Notes: generated by a model not told the origin, from the letters alone. DNA of 64,000 nt from Blautia wexlerae DSM 19850 (GCF_025148125.1 NZ_CP102267.1:785001-849000); one strand, 5' to 3'; positions 18,172 to 26,732 are shown, counted from the first letter of the stretch. Numbers and translations: made by a program.

Positions 18172-18356
18172 ATTTTAAAGAATTGTTATACCGGGCAAGG
18201 CAAGGGGATGAAGATGCTATTCTGGAAATATTTGAAATGTACCGACCACTTTTAATTAAAAATGCTTTGGTAGAAGGGATTTTTGATGAAGATCTGTATC
18301 AGGAATTGACAGCAGAATTGCTGAAGTGCATACGGTATTTTAGAGATGTAGAATAG
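18168..18356 (+). CDS. conjugative-transposon small HTH protein (Tn916 Orf8 type)
   Basis: 62 aa from the ATG at 18168, overlapping the upstream stop; GGGAGG lies upstream. Sequence FKELLYRARQGDEDAILEIF...LYQELTAELLKCIRYF matches the short helix-turn-helix 16 proteins that form a pair with the Orf7-like sigma factor in ICEs. It probably completes the sigma function. It is the last backbone gene before the AT-rich cargo island. Confidence 0.8.
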   Translation: MNFKELLYRARQGDEDAILEIFEMYRPLLIKNALVEGIFDEDLYQELTAELLKCIRYFRDVE

Positions 18357-18363
18357 CATAATC

Positions 18364-18412
18364 AAAGCCTTCTGTGATTATCATATACATTTCAATTACA
18401 GAAGGCTTTATA
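18364..18412 (+). terminator. terminator ending the control module
   Basis: AAAGCCTTCTGT (18364-18375) pairs with ACAGAAGGCTTT (18398-18409). The T-run is short. It marks the visible left boundary of the cargo island. Confidence 0.7.
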
Positions 18413-18537
18413 GATAAAGGCATTATAACAGTTATAGGATCATCTATACAAGAAAAAGTGCAAAGGAGACAAAAAATATAGAAAAAAAATATGCTATTAG
18501 TATAATTATTAAAAATATGTGTATGGGAGAAAATAAA

Positions 18538-18714
18538 ATGGATAAGAGAAAAGAAAAAAGTATTGGTGAAGTTCTTTCAGAACATGAAAGGGAAGTAATA
18601 AAAGTATATAGACAGTTGTCGGAAGATAATAAATTGACAATAGATATTTTGATTATGAGACTTAGAAAGCATGAACAGGAGGTGATGACTGATGCTGAAA
18701 GTGGCAATATGTGA
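18538..18714 (+). CDS. small protein homologous to the tail of local XRE regulators, lacking the HTH
   Basis: 58 aa from the ATG at 18538 with GGGAGA seven bases upstream. The segment VIKVYRQLSEDNKLTIDILIMRL aligns with the C-terminal tails of the two 111-aa XRE proteins at 22026 (IYRQLDSVNRETLLVMGRRL) and 37858 (LYRSLDRYNRETWVILGKRL), but the N-terminal DNA-binding domain is absent. It could be a remnant or a dominant-negative/multimerisation partner; that is inference. Its 3' end overlaps the response regulator start at 18692, so both are coupled. Confidence 0.6.
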   Translation: MDKRKEKSIGEVLSEHEREVIKVYRQLSEDNKLTIDILIMRLRKHEQEVMTDAESGNM

Positions 18715-19411
18715 TGATAACGAAGATTTTACTAAGAGGATTGAGGAGCATACAGAGCATTTTTCGCATGAAAATAATATAGATGTAAAAGTTAGTCGTT
18801 TTATAAGTGGTCCCCAATTGATGTTATCATATTTTTATAGAAAATATGATATAATATTTTTGGATATTACAATGCCAGAAATGGATGGTTTTGAGACTGC
18901 AGAAAGAATACGCAAGATAGATTCAAATGTTGTTATTATATTTTGTAGTTCATTTTATAATCTTCCAAATTTACAGAAATGTGTACAAGTTGAAGCAAAA
19001 GATTTTTTGGGAAAACCTGTGCTATATAGAAAAATTGAACTGATTTTGAATAAGGTCTACAATAAAAAAATTATAAATGCTGAGGAAAAACTTATGCTGA
19101 AAACCCAAGAAGGAATTATTGCATTACAAATTTCCGACATTATTTATATGGAAACTGAAAATAAGGCAGTTGTAATACATACAGCAAATAGAAATATTGT
19201 TACGTATAAAAAATTATATGAATTTGAGAAAAGATTGGGAGATAGGTTATTTTATCGTTGCCATCAGGGGTATTTAGTTAATTTAGATTATGTAGAACGA
19301 GTACAGGAGGATTCATTGATATTGAAGGAAAAAGTCACTATTCCAGTGAGTAAATCCAAAAAGGAAGAACTGCTAAAAAAAATGGCAAAATATGTGGCGT
19401 ATCAGTTATAA
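18692..19411 (+). CDS. LytTR-family response regulator, first copy
   Basis: 239 aa. Receiver domain with acidic pair CDDNED near residue 7 and phosphoacceptor in IIFLDITMPEMDGF, followed by a LytTR DNA-binding domain (LQISDIIYMETENKAVVIH ... FYRCHQGYLVNLDYVERV). AgrA/ComE-type regulators of this kind control peptide-based signalling and bacteriocin loci. AGGAGG lies just before the ATG. No kinase is adjacent; the nearest is at 23080 with a second LytTR regulator, so both may serve one kinase. The precursor peptide gene follows 100 bases later. Confidence 0.9.
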   Translation: MLKVAICDDNEDFTKRIEEHTEHFSHENNIDVKVSRFISGPQLMLSYFYRKYDIIFLDITMPEMDGFETAERIRKIDSNVVIIFCSSFYNLPNLQKCVQVEAKDFLGKPVLYRKIELILNKVYNKKIINAEEKLMLKTQEGIIALQISDIIYMETENKAVVIHTANRNIVTYKKLYEFEKRLGDRLFYRCHQGYLVNLDYVERVQEDSLILKEKVTIPVSKSKKEELLKKMAKYVAYQL

Positions 19412-19511
19412 GCATTTTAAGCATAAAAAAAGACGTTTTATACAATGTTTATTGAGAGCAAGAACAAAAAAATTTATCCTATATTATAAAAAACGAAAGG
19501 AGGAATGCCTA

Positions 19512-19673
19512 ATGGACAATGAAACAATAAATGAAATGGAACAAACAACAAAAGAGTTAGATTTATCTGCTGAAGAAATTCAAGGATATATTGCATGCTC
19601 AAATAGAACGCAATATTGCTTGACAGATTGTCCTTGGCCTTTTGATGGGGCATATTTATCAGGAATTGATTAA
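19512..19673 (+). CDS. RiPP precursor peptide 1 (53 aa, C-x6-C-L-T-D-C core)
   Basis: ATG at 19512 with AAAGGAGG eight bases upstream; a longer in-frame reading from 19392 has a Lys-rich, unlikely N-terminus. Acidic leader (residues 1-25, including LDLSAEEIQGY) and a C-terminal part with Cys at 29, 36 and 40 and the block YCLTDCPWP. The same Cys spacing and CLTDC block recur in the two other small peptides at 31910 and 32229. It sits between a LytTR regulator and two radical SAM enzymes, with an attenuator in between. These features together mark a substrate for radical SAM maturation; the crosslinks are not predictable here. Confidence 0.82.
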   Translation: MDNETINEMEQTTKELDLSAEEIQGYIACSNRTQYCLTDCPWPFDGAYLSGID

Positions 19674-19681
19674 TTTGAAAG

Positions 19682-19718
19682 AGCTACATGGATTAAGAAA
19701 ATCTGTGTGGCTTTTTTA
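19682..19718 (+). terminator. attenuator between precursor 1 and the first maturase
   Basis: AGCTACA (19682-19688) pairs with TGTGGCT (19706-19712, one G-U), followed by TTTTT. Placed directly behind the precursor gene it would give more precursor than enzyme mRNA, a usual arrangement in RiPP operons. Confidence 0.65.
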
Positions 19719-19732
19719 GCAGGAGGATTTTT

Positions 19733-20872
19733 ATGGAATGTACAATATATTTAGCAGAAGGATGTAATTTGAAATGTACATATTGTTATGAAGGAATAGA
19801 TAAGAAGACGGGGAAAATGGATATAAGGACATTTGATCAAACTTTAGCATTTATTATGAAGAACAGAGTGGAAAACGATAAAATACATATTGTATTTTTG
19901 GGGGGAGAGCCATTGCTAAATAAACCCCTGTTTTTTTATGCGATTAATAAGATTAATTCAAATTACAAAGAAATTAGAGATCAATTCAAATTAGAAATGA
20001 CAACGAATGGGGTATTTTTAGATGATAATGTAATAAAGGTTGTAAAGGAAGAAAATATTAATTTATCATTAAGTATCGATGGAGAAGAACATACACAAAA
20101 AAGGAATCGACGTTCAGTATATGGAGATGATACTTTTAGTACAATCAGCAAGAACCTTCAGAAGCTAATTGAGCAGCAGGTTATGTTTAATGTACGCATG
20201 ACAGTAACATGTAATAATGTGGAAGATATGTACAATAATGTTTGTTACTTCTTAGAGAGAGGCGTAAACAGGATTTATATAGCGTATAATTATTTTGACA
20301 ATTGGGATGAGATTAAATTAAAGATTCTTCATGAACAGATGGAGTTATTGGATTCGTTATATATTCACAATATTGCATTAACGTGTTGTAAAGTTATAAA
20401 CCTTTATGATTTTAAGTACACTACATTTTTAGCGAAAAGACCCATTGTATTCTGTTCAGCTGGTACAACAGGGCATTTTGTAGTAAATACAGAGGGAGAT
20501 ATTTATCCCTGTGGCTATGTAGCTAATGACGAAGATTGGAAAATAGGAACTGTATGGACAGGCATAGAAAAAGAAAAGTTCATGTTCAAGGTAGAGAAAT
20601 CTGTAAAAAAAATACATGAATGCCAAAAATGTGAGAAAGCATTTACTTGTATGTCTACAAGATGCGGTTTTCTTAATTATAAGGCAAGTGGATGGTTAAA
20701 TAAGCCTGATGTAGCTATATGTAAATTAGAGCAGGTATTATACTGGCATAATTTGAAAGTTTTTAATGCGTTATACCAGAACAAGTGTCCAAGACTTTTA
20801 GAGTATGTAGAAATTGCGAAGCAATATCAACTGGAACCTAATGATTGTGTAAAATATATGATAGAAGAGTGA
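19733..20872 (+). CDS. radical SAM/SPASM peptide maturase, type A copy 1
   Basis: 379 aa. The AdoMet 4Fe-4S motif is C11-x3-C15-x2-C18 (GCNLKCTYCYE); VFLGGEPLL is the GGE motif. The C-terminal SPASM/twitch part has FVVNTEGDIYPCGYV and clustered Cys (HECQKCEKAFTCMSTRCGFL, then ICKLEQ) for auxiliary clusters. Such enzymes install C-S or C-C crosslinks in ribosomal peptides. AGGAGG precedes the ATG. Closest relative in the window is the enzyme at 25569 (same YE-type start and tail), so it is one half of a duplicated A/B pair with 20880. Confidence 0.9.
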   Translation: MECTIYLAEGCNLKCTYCYEGIDKKTGKMDIRTFDQTLAFIMKNRVENDKIHIVFLGGEPLLNKPLFFYAINKINSNYKEIRDQFKLEMTTNGVFLDDNVIKVVKEENINLSLSIDGEEHTQKRNRRSVYGDDTFSTISKNLQKLIEQQVMFNVRMTVTCNNVEDMYNNVCYFLERGVNRIYIAYNYFDNWDEIKLKILHEQMELLDSLYIHNIALTCCKVINLYDFKYTTFLAKRPIVFCSAGTTGHFVVNTEGDIYPCGYVANDEDWKIGTVWTGIEKEKFMFKVEKSVKKIHECQKCEKAFTCMSTRCGFLNYKASGWLNKPDVAICKLEQVLYWHNLKVFNALYQNKCPRLLEYVEIAKQYQLEPNDCVKYMIEE

Positions 20873-20879
20873 TATAAAA

Positions 20880-21944
20880 ATGTATTCGATAACATTAGAA
20901 GTAAATCAAATATGTAATTTTAGTTGTGATTACTGCTATCTGGGAAAATTATCTAGTAAGAGAATGGATTTTGTGACGGCTTATCAGGCAATGGAAATAG
21001 CATTTTTAAATGCACAGAGACATCCAGATCATATGGTTTGGATTGACTTTGTAGGAGGAGAGACTTTGCTAAGCTATGAATTCATACGAAAAGTATCTGA
21101 TTGGATTGATTTAGAGGCACAAAAAAGAAATTTGGAAGTTAAATATTCTATTACAACAAATGGAAGTATTATAAATCAAGATATTTTAGAGTGGCTTATT
21201 CGCAAGAAGGTGCAGGTGAAAATTAGCATTGATGGAGGAAAAGAAGTACAAGATAAAAATCGTAAATATTGCGATGGAAGTGGAACACATGACAAAATAA
21301 TTGATAATATTGCTCAATTTCATGAGTACGAGAATAGAACTAAGATGCGTATGCAAGCAACACACGTTGTAACGAGAAACAATTATGAAGATTTATATAA
21401 TAGCGTCAAATATCTGGTAGAGGATCTAGAAATGCAAGTGATAGATTCTGCACTAGATTTGTCTGTAGAATGGAATTATGAACAGTTGGACTTTATAGCT
21501 AAAGAATGGGAAAAGGTTATAGAATACAATTTGATGAGAATTCATAAGGGAAAGCCTTTTATGTGGGGACTCATAATAGATATGCAACAATATTTTGCAC
21601 CGTCTGTATGTAAAGGTTGCGGTGTCGGGGCCATACGAATTTATGTGAGGACTGATGGAAGTATCTATGGGTGTGCATCTAATTTAACAGAGACAGGTTA
21701 TCTTGGAGATGTAAAGGGCGGATTGATTATTCATAAGGTAAAGCATTATTTGGATAATGAGCAAGAATGTTTGAAATGCAATCAGTGTATTTTCAAGAGA
21801 AATTGTTTAGCAAAAATTTGTTTGATGAATAGAACTAGGCAGGAAAATGGAGACGAAATACCCAATTGGGTAATGTGTTATTTAGAGGAAAAAAAACAGA
21901 CATTGTGGAATAAATATAAAGAATATATAAGAATACTTGTATAG
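20880..21944 (+). CDS. radical SAM/SPASM peptide maturase, type B copy 1
   Basis: 354 aa. Radical SAM motif C12-x3-C16-x2-C19 (ICNFSCDYCYLG), FVGGETLL, ISIDGGKEVQDKNR, and a SPASM end with RTDGSIYGCASN and CLKCNQCIFKRNCLAKICLM plus a late Cys (WVMCYLEE). It starts 7 bases after the type A enzyme, so the two are translated together. Sequence and motif context (CYLG, THVVTRNNYEDL) match the enzyme at 29407. Two different radical SAM enzymes acting on one peptide class is known for thuricin CD; the analogy is inference. Confidence 0.9.
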   Translation: MYSITLEVNQICNFSCDYCYLGKLSSKRMDFVTAYQAMEIAFLNAQRHPDHMVWIDFVGGETLLSYEFIRKVSDWIDLEAQKRNLEVKYSITTNGSIINQDILEWLIRKKVQVKISIDGGKEVQDKNRKYCDGSGTHDKIIDNIAQFHEYENRTKMRMQATHVVTRNNYEDLYNSVKYLVEDLEMQVIDSALDLSVEWNYEQLDFIAKEWEKVIEYNLMRIHKGKPFMWGLIIDMQQYFAPSVCKGCGVGAIRIYVRTDGSIYGCASNLTETGYLGDVKGGLIIHKVKHYLDNEQECLKCNQCIFKRNCLAKICLMNRTRQENGDEIPNWVMCYLEEKKQTLWNKYKEYIRILV

Positions 21945-22001
21945 TGAGTTAAATTTATAAATAATACCACTTATCTATGTAAAATGCCTTCGGAAGTATG
22001 T

Positions 22002-22007
22002 TATAAT
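22002..22007 (+). promoter_or_regulatory. extended -10 promoter of the regulator operon
   Basis: TGTTATAAT (21999-22007) is an extended -10 element; no clear -35 is seen. It lies 19 bases before the ATG of the XRE gene and would give a very short leader. Confidence 0.45.
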
Positions 22008-22025
22008 AGTATCGGAGGTATAGAG

Positions 22026-22361
22026 ATGAATGTTATACGTCAACTAAGAAAAAAGGTCGGCATTTCACAAAAAGAATTAAGCATCCAGCTGAAACTCAGT
22101 CAACAATCAATTAGTAGAATAGAAAACATGGATAGTTTGGATACTGTTCCTGGATATCTATTATTACGGTTTGCAGATTTTTTTAATGTTACAATTGATA
22201 AATTGATTGGGAAAGACGAGCTGGATTTGTCTGAAGAACAAGAAGATGAGATGTGGCAGATATACAGACAATTGGATTCTGTCAATAGGGAAACTTTATT
22301 AGTTATGGGAAGAAGGTTATTTGATACGCAGGAATCCGATACAAAGATAAGTGGTAGGTGA
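22026..22361 (+). CDS. XRE-family regulator, 111 aa, first copy
   Basis: ATG at 22026 with CGGAGG upstream. Helix-turn-helix VGISQKELSIQLKLSQQSISRIE, then a short acidic linker and the tail IYRQLDSVNRETLLVMGRRL that is shared with proteins at 18538 and 37858. Same length as the latter, so they are paralogues. Begins the operon XRE - LytTR regulator - sensor kinase, with 6 bases to the next gene. Probably tunes the same promoters as the two-component system. Confidence 0.88.
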   Translation: MNVIRQLRKKVGISQKELSIQLKLSQQSISRIENMDSLDTVPGYLLLRFADFFNVTIDKLIGKDELDLSEEQEDEMWQIYRQLDSVNRETLLVMGRRLFDTQESDTKISGR

Positions 22362-22367
22362 GCATAC

Positions 22368-23078
22368 GTGATAAAAATTGCAATATGTGATGATGAAGAA
22401 GTATTCTTGAATACTCTTGAAAGAATGATTAGGAATTATGAGAAGACTATAAAGGAAAAATTATTAATAAAAAGATATACCAAGCCATTATATTTAATGG
22501 ATTCACTGGCAGAAGATTTTCAAGTATTTTTCTTGGATATGCAGATGCCTAATATGGATGGATTTGAATTGGCTAGGGTAATAAGAAAATATGATGAAAA
22601 ATCAACAATTATTTTTGTGACATCCCATAGAGAATATGGGTTAGGGTGTTTCGAATTTGATCCGGCGAATTATATAATTAAACCTATTACCCAAATTCAA
22701 GTTGATTGTGAATTGAATCGTGTTATACGAAAAATTAATTCAGGAGAACGAGAATATATTGGAGTGAAAAGTAACGCAGGTTTCATGAAATTGTTTCTTT
22801 CAGATATCCAGTACATTGAGACGGTAGATAGGAATGTAGTATTCCATACGGTTAGTAAAGGAGATGTAATAGGACGATTTAAGATGCAGGATTTGGAAGT
22901 CCGTTTAGAAAAATATGCGTTTTATAGATGTCATAATGGTGTGATTGTTAATTTGGATTATGTTGATTATGTCCAAGAATTTATGATTGTGTTGGTAAGT
23001 GGAGAAAAAATTTATACGACAAAATCTAGGAAAAAAGAACTGATTAAAAAACTAGCGGAACGGACTGGAAGTGCATAA
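22368..23078 (+). CDS. LytTR-family response regulator, second copy
   Basis: 236 aa from the GTG at 22368 (RBS GGTAGGTGAG). Receiver with CDDEEVFL and phosphoacceptor in FFLDMQMPNMDGFELARVIR, LytTR domain with LSDIQYIETVDRNVVFH and FYRCHNGVIVNLDYVDYV. Paralogue of the regulator at 18692. The stop overlaps the kinase start region, so it forms the cognate pair with the kinase at 23080. Confidence 0.92.
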   Translation: MIKIAICDDEEVFLNTLERMIRNYEKTIKEKLLIKRYTKPLYLMDSLAEDFQVFFLDMQMPNMDGFELARVIRKYDEKSTIIFVTSHREYGLGCFEFDPANYIIKPITQIQVDCELNRVIRKINSGEREYIGVKSNAGFMKLFLSDIQYIETVDRNVVFHTVSKGDVIGRFKMQDLEVRLEKYAFYRCHNGVIVNLDYVDYVQEFMIVLVSGEKIYTTKSRKKELIKKLAERTGSA

Positions 23079-23079
23079 A

Positions 23080-24393
23080 ATGAATATAGAGATATTGAAA
23101 GATTTATTTTCTGCCTTTAATATTATATTACTTTTTTATATATTAGGCGAGAGAATGGAAAAAAGAGTAACCAAGAAATTGAGGCTTGTTTTGGGTCTTG
23201 TTATTGCAATAATGCTTTCAATTATAGAAAACAGTTTACATACACATATTATCTATAGTTTTATTTCAATAACCATAATTTCTTTGAGTGCGGGAAGAAT
23301 TATATGGAAATATAGTTTGAAATACTGTTTTATTATAAACTGTATTTTTCTTTCCTTTATATCATTGGCACAGGTGCTTGCGTGTACGATTGAATATATA
23401 CAAACAGAAAAATTTTTATTGGAACTTCCAGACAATTACCAAATACAAATGTTAATAATGTCTGAGATTATTATTACGATAGGTGTATTGATTAGTGTTA
23501 AATTAATCCGGAAAATACCTACGCAAATTAACACCCTAAATTTTGTCACTATTGTAATACCAAATCTGATAAGTATAATTGTAATGTTACTATTAGGGGA
23601 TAAGTTATATTATAGTACGTATATGTTTACTAATATAGAGTCTGTGATAACGATTATGCTAGCGGGTTTTGTTTTGATTATAGGAAGCATGTGCAATGTT
23701 GTGTTATTAGAATATTATCTAAATGCAAAACAGATTGAAAGTGAGAAGAAATTGCAGCTAAAGGAAATGAGTCTTCAATATGATTATTATGTAAGGTTGG
23801 AGAGAGATATGGATGGTGTAAGGCGTATTGCACATGATATACGAAATCATTTGGAAGCTTTACGAGGAAGCAATGATGAGAAGGAGAAAGAAGAATATAT
23901 TGGCAGTATAGAGAATAAATTGGATCGATATGAGAGTTATTGTAACACAGGAAATGCTTTTATTGACAGTATATTGCATAGGAAGAAAATGGATGCAATA
24001 GAGCAAGGGATTGAACTAAAAATTCTTGCGGATTTACGTCCGTTTGCTAATATGAAAAATGAGGATTTATGTGTTGTTATCTCAAATATTTTGGATAATG
24101 CTTTAAGAGAATGTGAATTAAGGAAAAAGGAGGAGCCAGGAAAAGAAAATTTAATTCAATTGCGAGCTGGTAAATTTAGAGGTTTTTTATCAATTGTATG
24201 TGAAAATAGTATAAGAAAAAATCAGGCAAAATATGTTGTATCAAGTAGGGAAATCCAAACAACAAAGCCAGATAAGAGCCGTCATGGATATGGTATTAAA
24301 AATGTAAAAAATATAGTACGAAAATATGGTGGAGAATATTCTATACAAGTAAGAGATGGCATGTTTTGTTTTTCAATTATTGTACCTTTGTGA
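23080..24393 (+). CDS. GHKL-type (AgrC/ComD-like) sensor histidine kinase
   Basis: 437 aa. The N-terminal half has six or so hydrophobic helices (residues about 10-215), typical for peptide pheromone sensors. The cytoplasmic part has the H-box RRIAHDIRNHLEALRG, N-box NILDNALREC and G-box GYGIKNVKNIVRKYGGEYSI. Start taken at the ATG 23080, eight bases after GGAAG; an upstream GTG at 23071 overlaps the regulator. It likely senses an extracellular peptide and phosphorylates the LytTR regulators; whether the signal is the RiPP itself is unknown. No AgrB/AgrD genes are present. Confidence 0.9.
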   Translation: MNIEILKDLFSAFNIILLFYILGERMEKRVTKKLRLVLGLVIAIMLSIIENSLHTHIIYSFISITIISLSAGRIIWKYSLKYCFIINCIFLSFISLAQVLACTIEYIQTEKFLLELPDNYQIQMLIMSEIIITIGVLISVKLIRKIPTQINTLNFVTIVIPNLISIIVMLLLGDKLYYSTYMFTNIESVITIMLAGFVLIIGSMCNVVLLEYYLNAKQIESEKKLQLKEMSLQYDYYVRLERDMDGVRRIAHDIRNHLEALRGSNDEKEKEEYIGSIENKLDRYESYCNTGNAFIDSILHRKKMDAIEQGIELKILADLRPFANMKNEDLCVVISNILDNALRECELRKKEEPGKENLIQLRAGKFRGFLSIVCENSIRKNQAKYVVSSREIQTTKPDKSRHGYGIKNVKNIVRKYGGEYSIQVRDGMFCFSIIVPL

Positions 24394-24395
24394 CT

Positions 24396-24423
24396 AAAAA
24401 AGAGAGCGCATGCTCTCTTTTTT
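24396..24423 (+). terminator. terminator of the regulator operon
   Basis: AAAAAAGAGAGC / GCTCTCTTTTTT with a GCAT loop; strong intrinsic terminator right after the kinase stop. Confidence 0.92.
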
Positions 24424-24447
24424 GTTTAGAAAATAAAAGAGTCAAAA

Positions 24448-24488
24448 TAAGCAATAATTATTGAAATATGTAACAAATTTTTTATACT
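24448..24488 (+). promoter_or_regulatory. TAAGCAA-box promoter P1 (phospholipase-like gene)
   Basis: TAAGCAA at 24448-24454 lies exactly 35 bases upstream of TATACT at 24483-24488. There is no good -35 hexamer, so activation by a regulator bound at the box is likely. Flanking bases (AGTCAAAATAAGCAATAATT) closely match the promoter at 25493. Confidence 0.6.
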
Positions 24489-24516
24489 GAAGAAAAAAGT
24501 ATAGGAGGTAATAGGT

Positions 24517-25359
24517 ATGAAGAAAAAACTAAAAATCATGGTATCGCTAATAGGAGTTTTAGCGATGATTTCAGCTAATGTGGTATTTGCAGCAGAATCA
24601 CAGAAAGTTCCCCAGAAGATTCAAGAAATAGCAAATGGTTCCGACGATATCTACGGTGATGGTGCACCTCTGGAGCATGTAGAAAATGGGGATGAACGTT
24701 TTCAATCGGGCGGTATTGATCATACTCATCAGTACATAGTAGCAAATGCACTTACCATTTTGAATAATGATAAAGGGGGAAGCTTATTTAATGATGAATT
24801 AAATGCAAGAATATTAATGGAGGCGACAGATTGGCCTGATAAGGTTGGAAATGAGACGGACTTTGGTACATTTGCAGGGCACTTTTATGATCCAGATACC
24901 GGAAAAAACTGGATGGGACAGACATCACCAACTGCCCGGACAAGAGCAGAGACATATTATGAGAATGCAGTTATCATGTATCAGGCTGGAGATATAAATA
25001 GGGCAATGGATTATCTTGGAAAAGGAACGCACTATGTATCTGATTTGAATGAACCGCACCATGCTTCAAATTTAACGGCGGTAAATAGTAATCATTCAGC
25101 GTTTGAAAAGTATGTAGACAAAAATAGAACATCTTACACGATTTCAGGTAATTCGTTTTCTTCTCAAATCTATAATGATGCAGTTTCTCTATCAGTGGGA
25201 GACTTAATGTTTTCGGCTGCGAAGCATTCAAAAGAACTGGTTGATATGGCACAAAATGAAAGTACATATTCAAATGCAGGAAATCAATCAGTACAGTATG
25301 CAATTAGAACAGTCACACAATATATCTATAAATTTGGAAAAGAAGTGGGAATTTACTAA
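24517..25359 (+). CDS. secreted zinc-dependent phospholipase C-like protein
   Basis: 280 aa with a Sec signal peptide (KKKLKIMVSLIGVLAMISANVVFAAE). Zinc phospholipase C hallmarks: GIDHTHQYIVANA, ATDWPDKVGN, AGHFYDPDTGKNWMG and the family signature HYVSDLNEPHHASN at about residues 170-183, which carries metal ligands. It should hydrolyse phospholipid head groups outside the cell. Shorter than clostridial alpha-toxin because the C-terminal C2-like lipid-binding domain is missing. It stands alone between two terminators and has a promoter like that of the maturase operon, so it is coexpressed with the RiPP genes. Confidence 0.88.
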   Translation: MKKKLKIMVSLIGVLAMISANVVFAAESQKVPQKIQEIANGSDDIYGDGAPLEHVENGDERFQSGGIDHTHQYIVANALTILNNDKGGSLFNDELNARILMEATDWPDKVGNETDFGTFAGHFYDPDTGKNWMGQTSPTARTRAETYYENAVIMYQAGDINRAMDYLGKGTHYVSDLNEPHHASNLTAVNSNHSAFEKYVDKNRTSYTISGNSFSSQIYNDAVSLSVGDLMFSAAKHSKELVDMAQNESTYSNAGNQSVQYAIRTVTQYIYKFGKEVGIY

Positions 25360-25408
25360 AGTTATATTACGGTATGAATAGTAGTATACGTTTGATTCTT
25401 TGTTTATG

Positions 25409-25459
25409 AACCAACTGCAATTATGTATTTATTGCATAATTGTGGTTGGTTGTTGTTTT
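25409..25459 (+). terminator. terminator after the phospholipase-like gene
   Basis: Long 17-bp stem AACCAACTGCAATTATG / CATAATTGTGGTTGGTT with a 9-base loop followed by TGTTGTTTTA. Confidence 0.85.
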
Positions 25460-25492
25460 AAAGAGGACAATCAATCAACTAAAAAGTCAAAT

Positions 25493-25533
25493 TAAGCAAA
25501 AATTATAGAAAAAAATAGGATAAAGAGTACACT
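25493..25533 (+). promoter_or_regulatory. TAAGCAA-box promoter P2 (maturase/exporter operon)
   Basis: TAAGCAA at 25493-25499 is 35 bases upstream of TACACT at 25528-25533. The surrounding AGTCAAATTAAGCAAAAATT is nearly the same as at P1. It drives the operon 25569-31759. Confidence 0.6.
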
Positions 25534-25568
25534 GAATTATATTATTACATTTAGGAATAGGAGGATAT

Positions 25569-26732
25569 ATGTACAATTTTACATTATATATGACAACAGA
25601 TTGCAATTTTAAATGCCAGTATTGTTATGAAGACTACCATAACCATTATCAGTTGAATGAAAAAACACTTGTGGACTCTTTGGAGTTTATGATGAATTAT
25701 GGGGATAGAGGGAAAGTCTTGATTGATTTTTTGGGCGGTGAGCCTTTGCTGAAGAAAGATTTAATTTACAAGGCAGTAGCCTATATCAAAGATAATTATC
25801 CGGAAAGGGAAGTAAAGTATTATATTACTACCAACTGTTCCATGATGGATGATCGGTTCATTGCATTTATGAAAGAAAATCATTTTACAGTACGCCTTAG
25901 TTTTGATGGGAATAAGGAAACCCATGATTTGAACAGAGTTGCGAAAGATGGAGTTTCTTGCTATGAAAAAATTTTTGAGAATATCATGAAGGTAAAGGAT
26001 AGTGGATTGAATTTTTCTGTAAGAATGACGGTCACAGAAAATACCATTCCGTATATGTTCGAAAACATCTGTTACCTGCATGAGCATGGCTTGGATAACA
26101 TCTGTATGATTATGGATGTATATTTAAAAATATGTGATGAGCTGAAGGTAGAATTTGAAAAACAGGTGGGACAAATTTTGCAGTACTATTTGGCTGAGGC
26201 AGCAGCGGGCAGAGTTTTTACTATAGATCAATTTGATGGAAAAATGTTTAATATGTTGTGTGATTTTGGGAACTGCTTTGGCATGTGCGATGCCGGAATT
26301 GGAAATTTCAAGATCTTTCCGAATGGTCAGATATATCCATGCGGATTTCTTACAAGTAATGAAAAATATTGTATAGGTAATATCAAGGAAGGCGTTGATA
26401 TAAGAAAGGCAAAATTAATAGCAATGTCGAACTTTGATAAAACCGATCCGAAGTGCAAGGGATGCACAATCCGAGATTTTTGTCATGGTATGAAATGCGG
26501 ATATATGAATTTTATCAATACAGGGAAGATTAATGTACCATCGGATGCAGAGTGTATTTTTGAACATATCTTTTATAAGGCAATGGTGCAGATTCTTGAA
26601 TATTATTTACAGCAGCCGATTGAAATAGTTAGAGAAAAATTAGGAGTGTATATAGACTATATCCAGGAGGAAGATTTAAAATTCAGTGAGTTCGGAGAGA
26701 AGATTGCCAAGAGGTTAAGTGATGAAAGGTAA
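25569..26732 (+). CDS. radical SAM/SPASM peptide maturase, type A copy 2
   Basis: 387 aa, AGGAGG upstream. C12-x3-C16-x2-C19 (DCNFKCQYCYED), FLGGEPLLKKDL, RLSFDGNKETHDLNR and a SPASM end with KIFPNGQIYPCGFL and CKGCTIRDFCHGMKCGYMNF plus ECIFEH. It matches the enzyme at 19733 in motif spacing and tail (MKCGYMNF versus TRCGFLNY), so it is its paralogue. First gene of an operon with exporter, protease and two further radical SAM genes. Confidence 0.9.
   Translation: MYNFTLYMTTDCNFKCQYCYEDYHNHYQLNEKTLVDSLEFMMNYGDRGKVLIDFLGGEPLLKKDLIYKAVAYIKDNYPEREVKYYITTNCSMMDDRFIAFMKENHFTVRLSFDGNKETHDLNRVAKDGVSCYEKIFENIMKVKDSGLNFSVRMTVTENTIPYMFENICYLHEHGLDNICMIMDVYLKICDELKVEFEKQVGQILQYYLAEAAAGRVFTIDQFDGKMFNMLCDFGNCFGMCDAGIGNFKIFPNGQIYPCGFLTSNEKYCIGNIKEGVDIRKAKLIAMSNFDKTDPKCKGCTIRDFCHGMKCGYMNFINTGKINVPSDAECIFEHIFYKAMVQILEYYLQQPIEIVREKLGVYIDYIQEEDLKFSEFGEKIAKRLSDER

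Noticed and set aside
18420..18445. LytTR-type site AACAGTTATAGG upstream of the first regulator
   Set aside because: It only partly matches the consensus and has no second copy at the expected spacing.
19392..19511. Long N-terminal extension of precursor 1
   Set aside because: It is Lys/Arg-rich, overlaps the regulator gene and has no start signal, while 19512 has AAAGGAGG.
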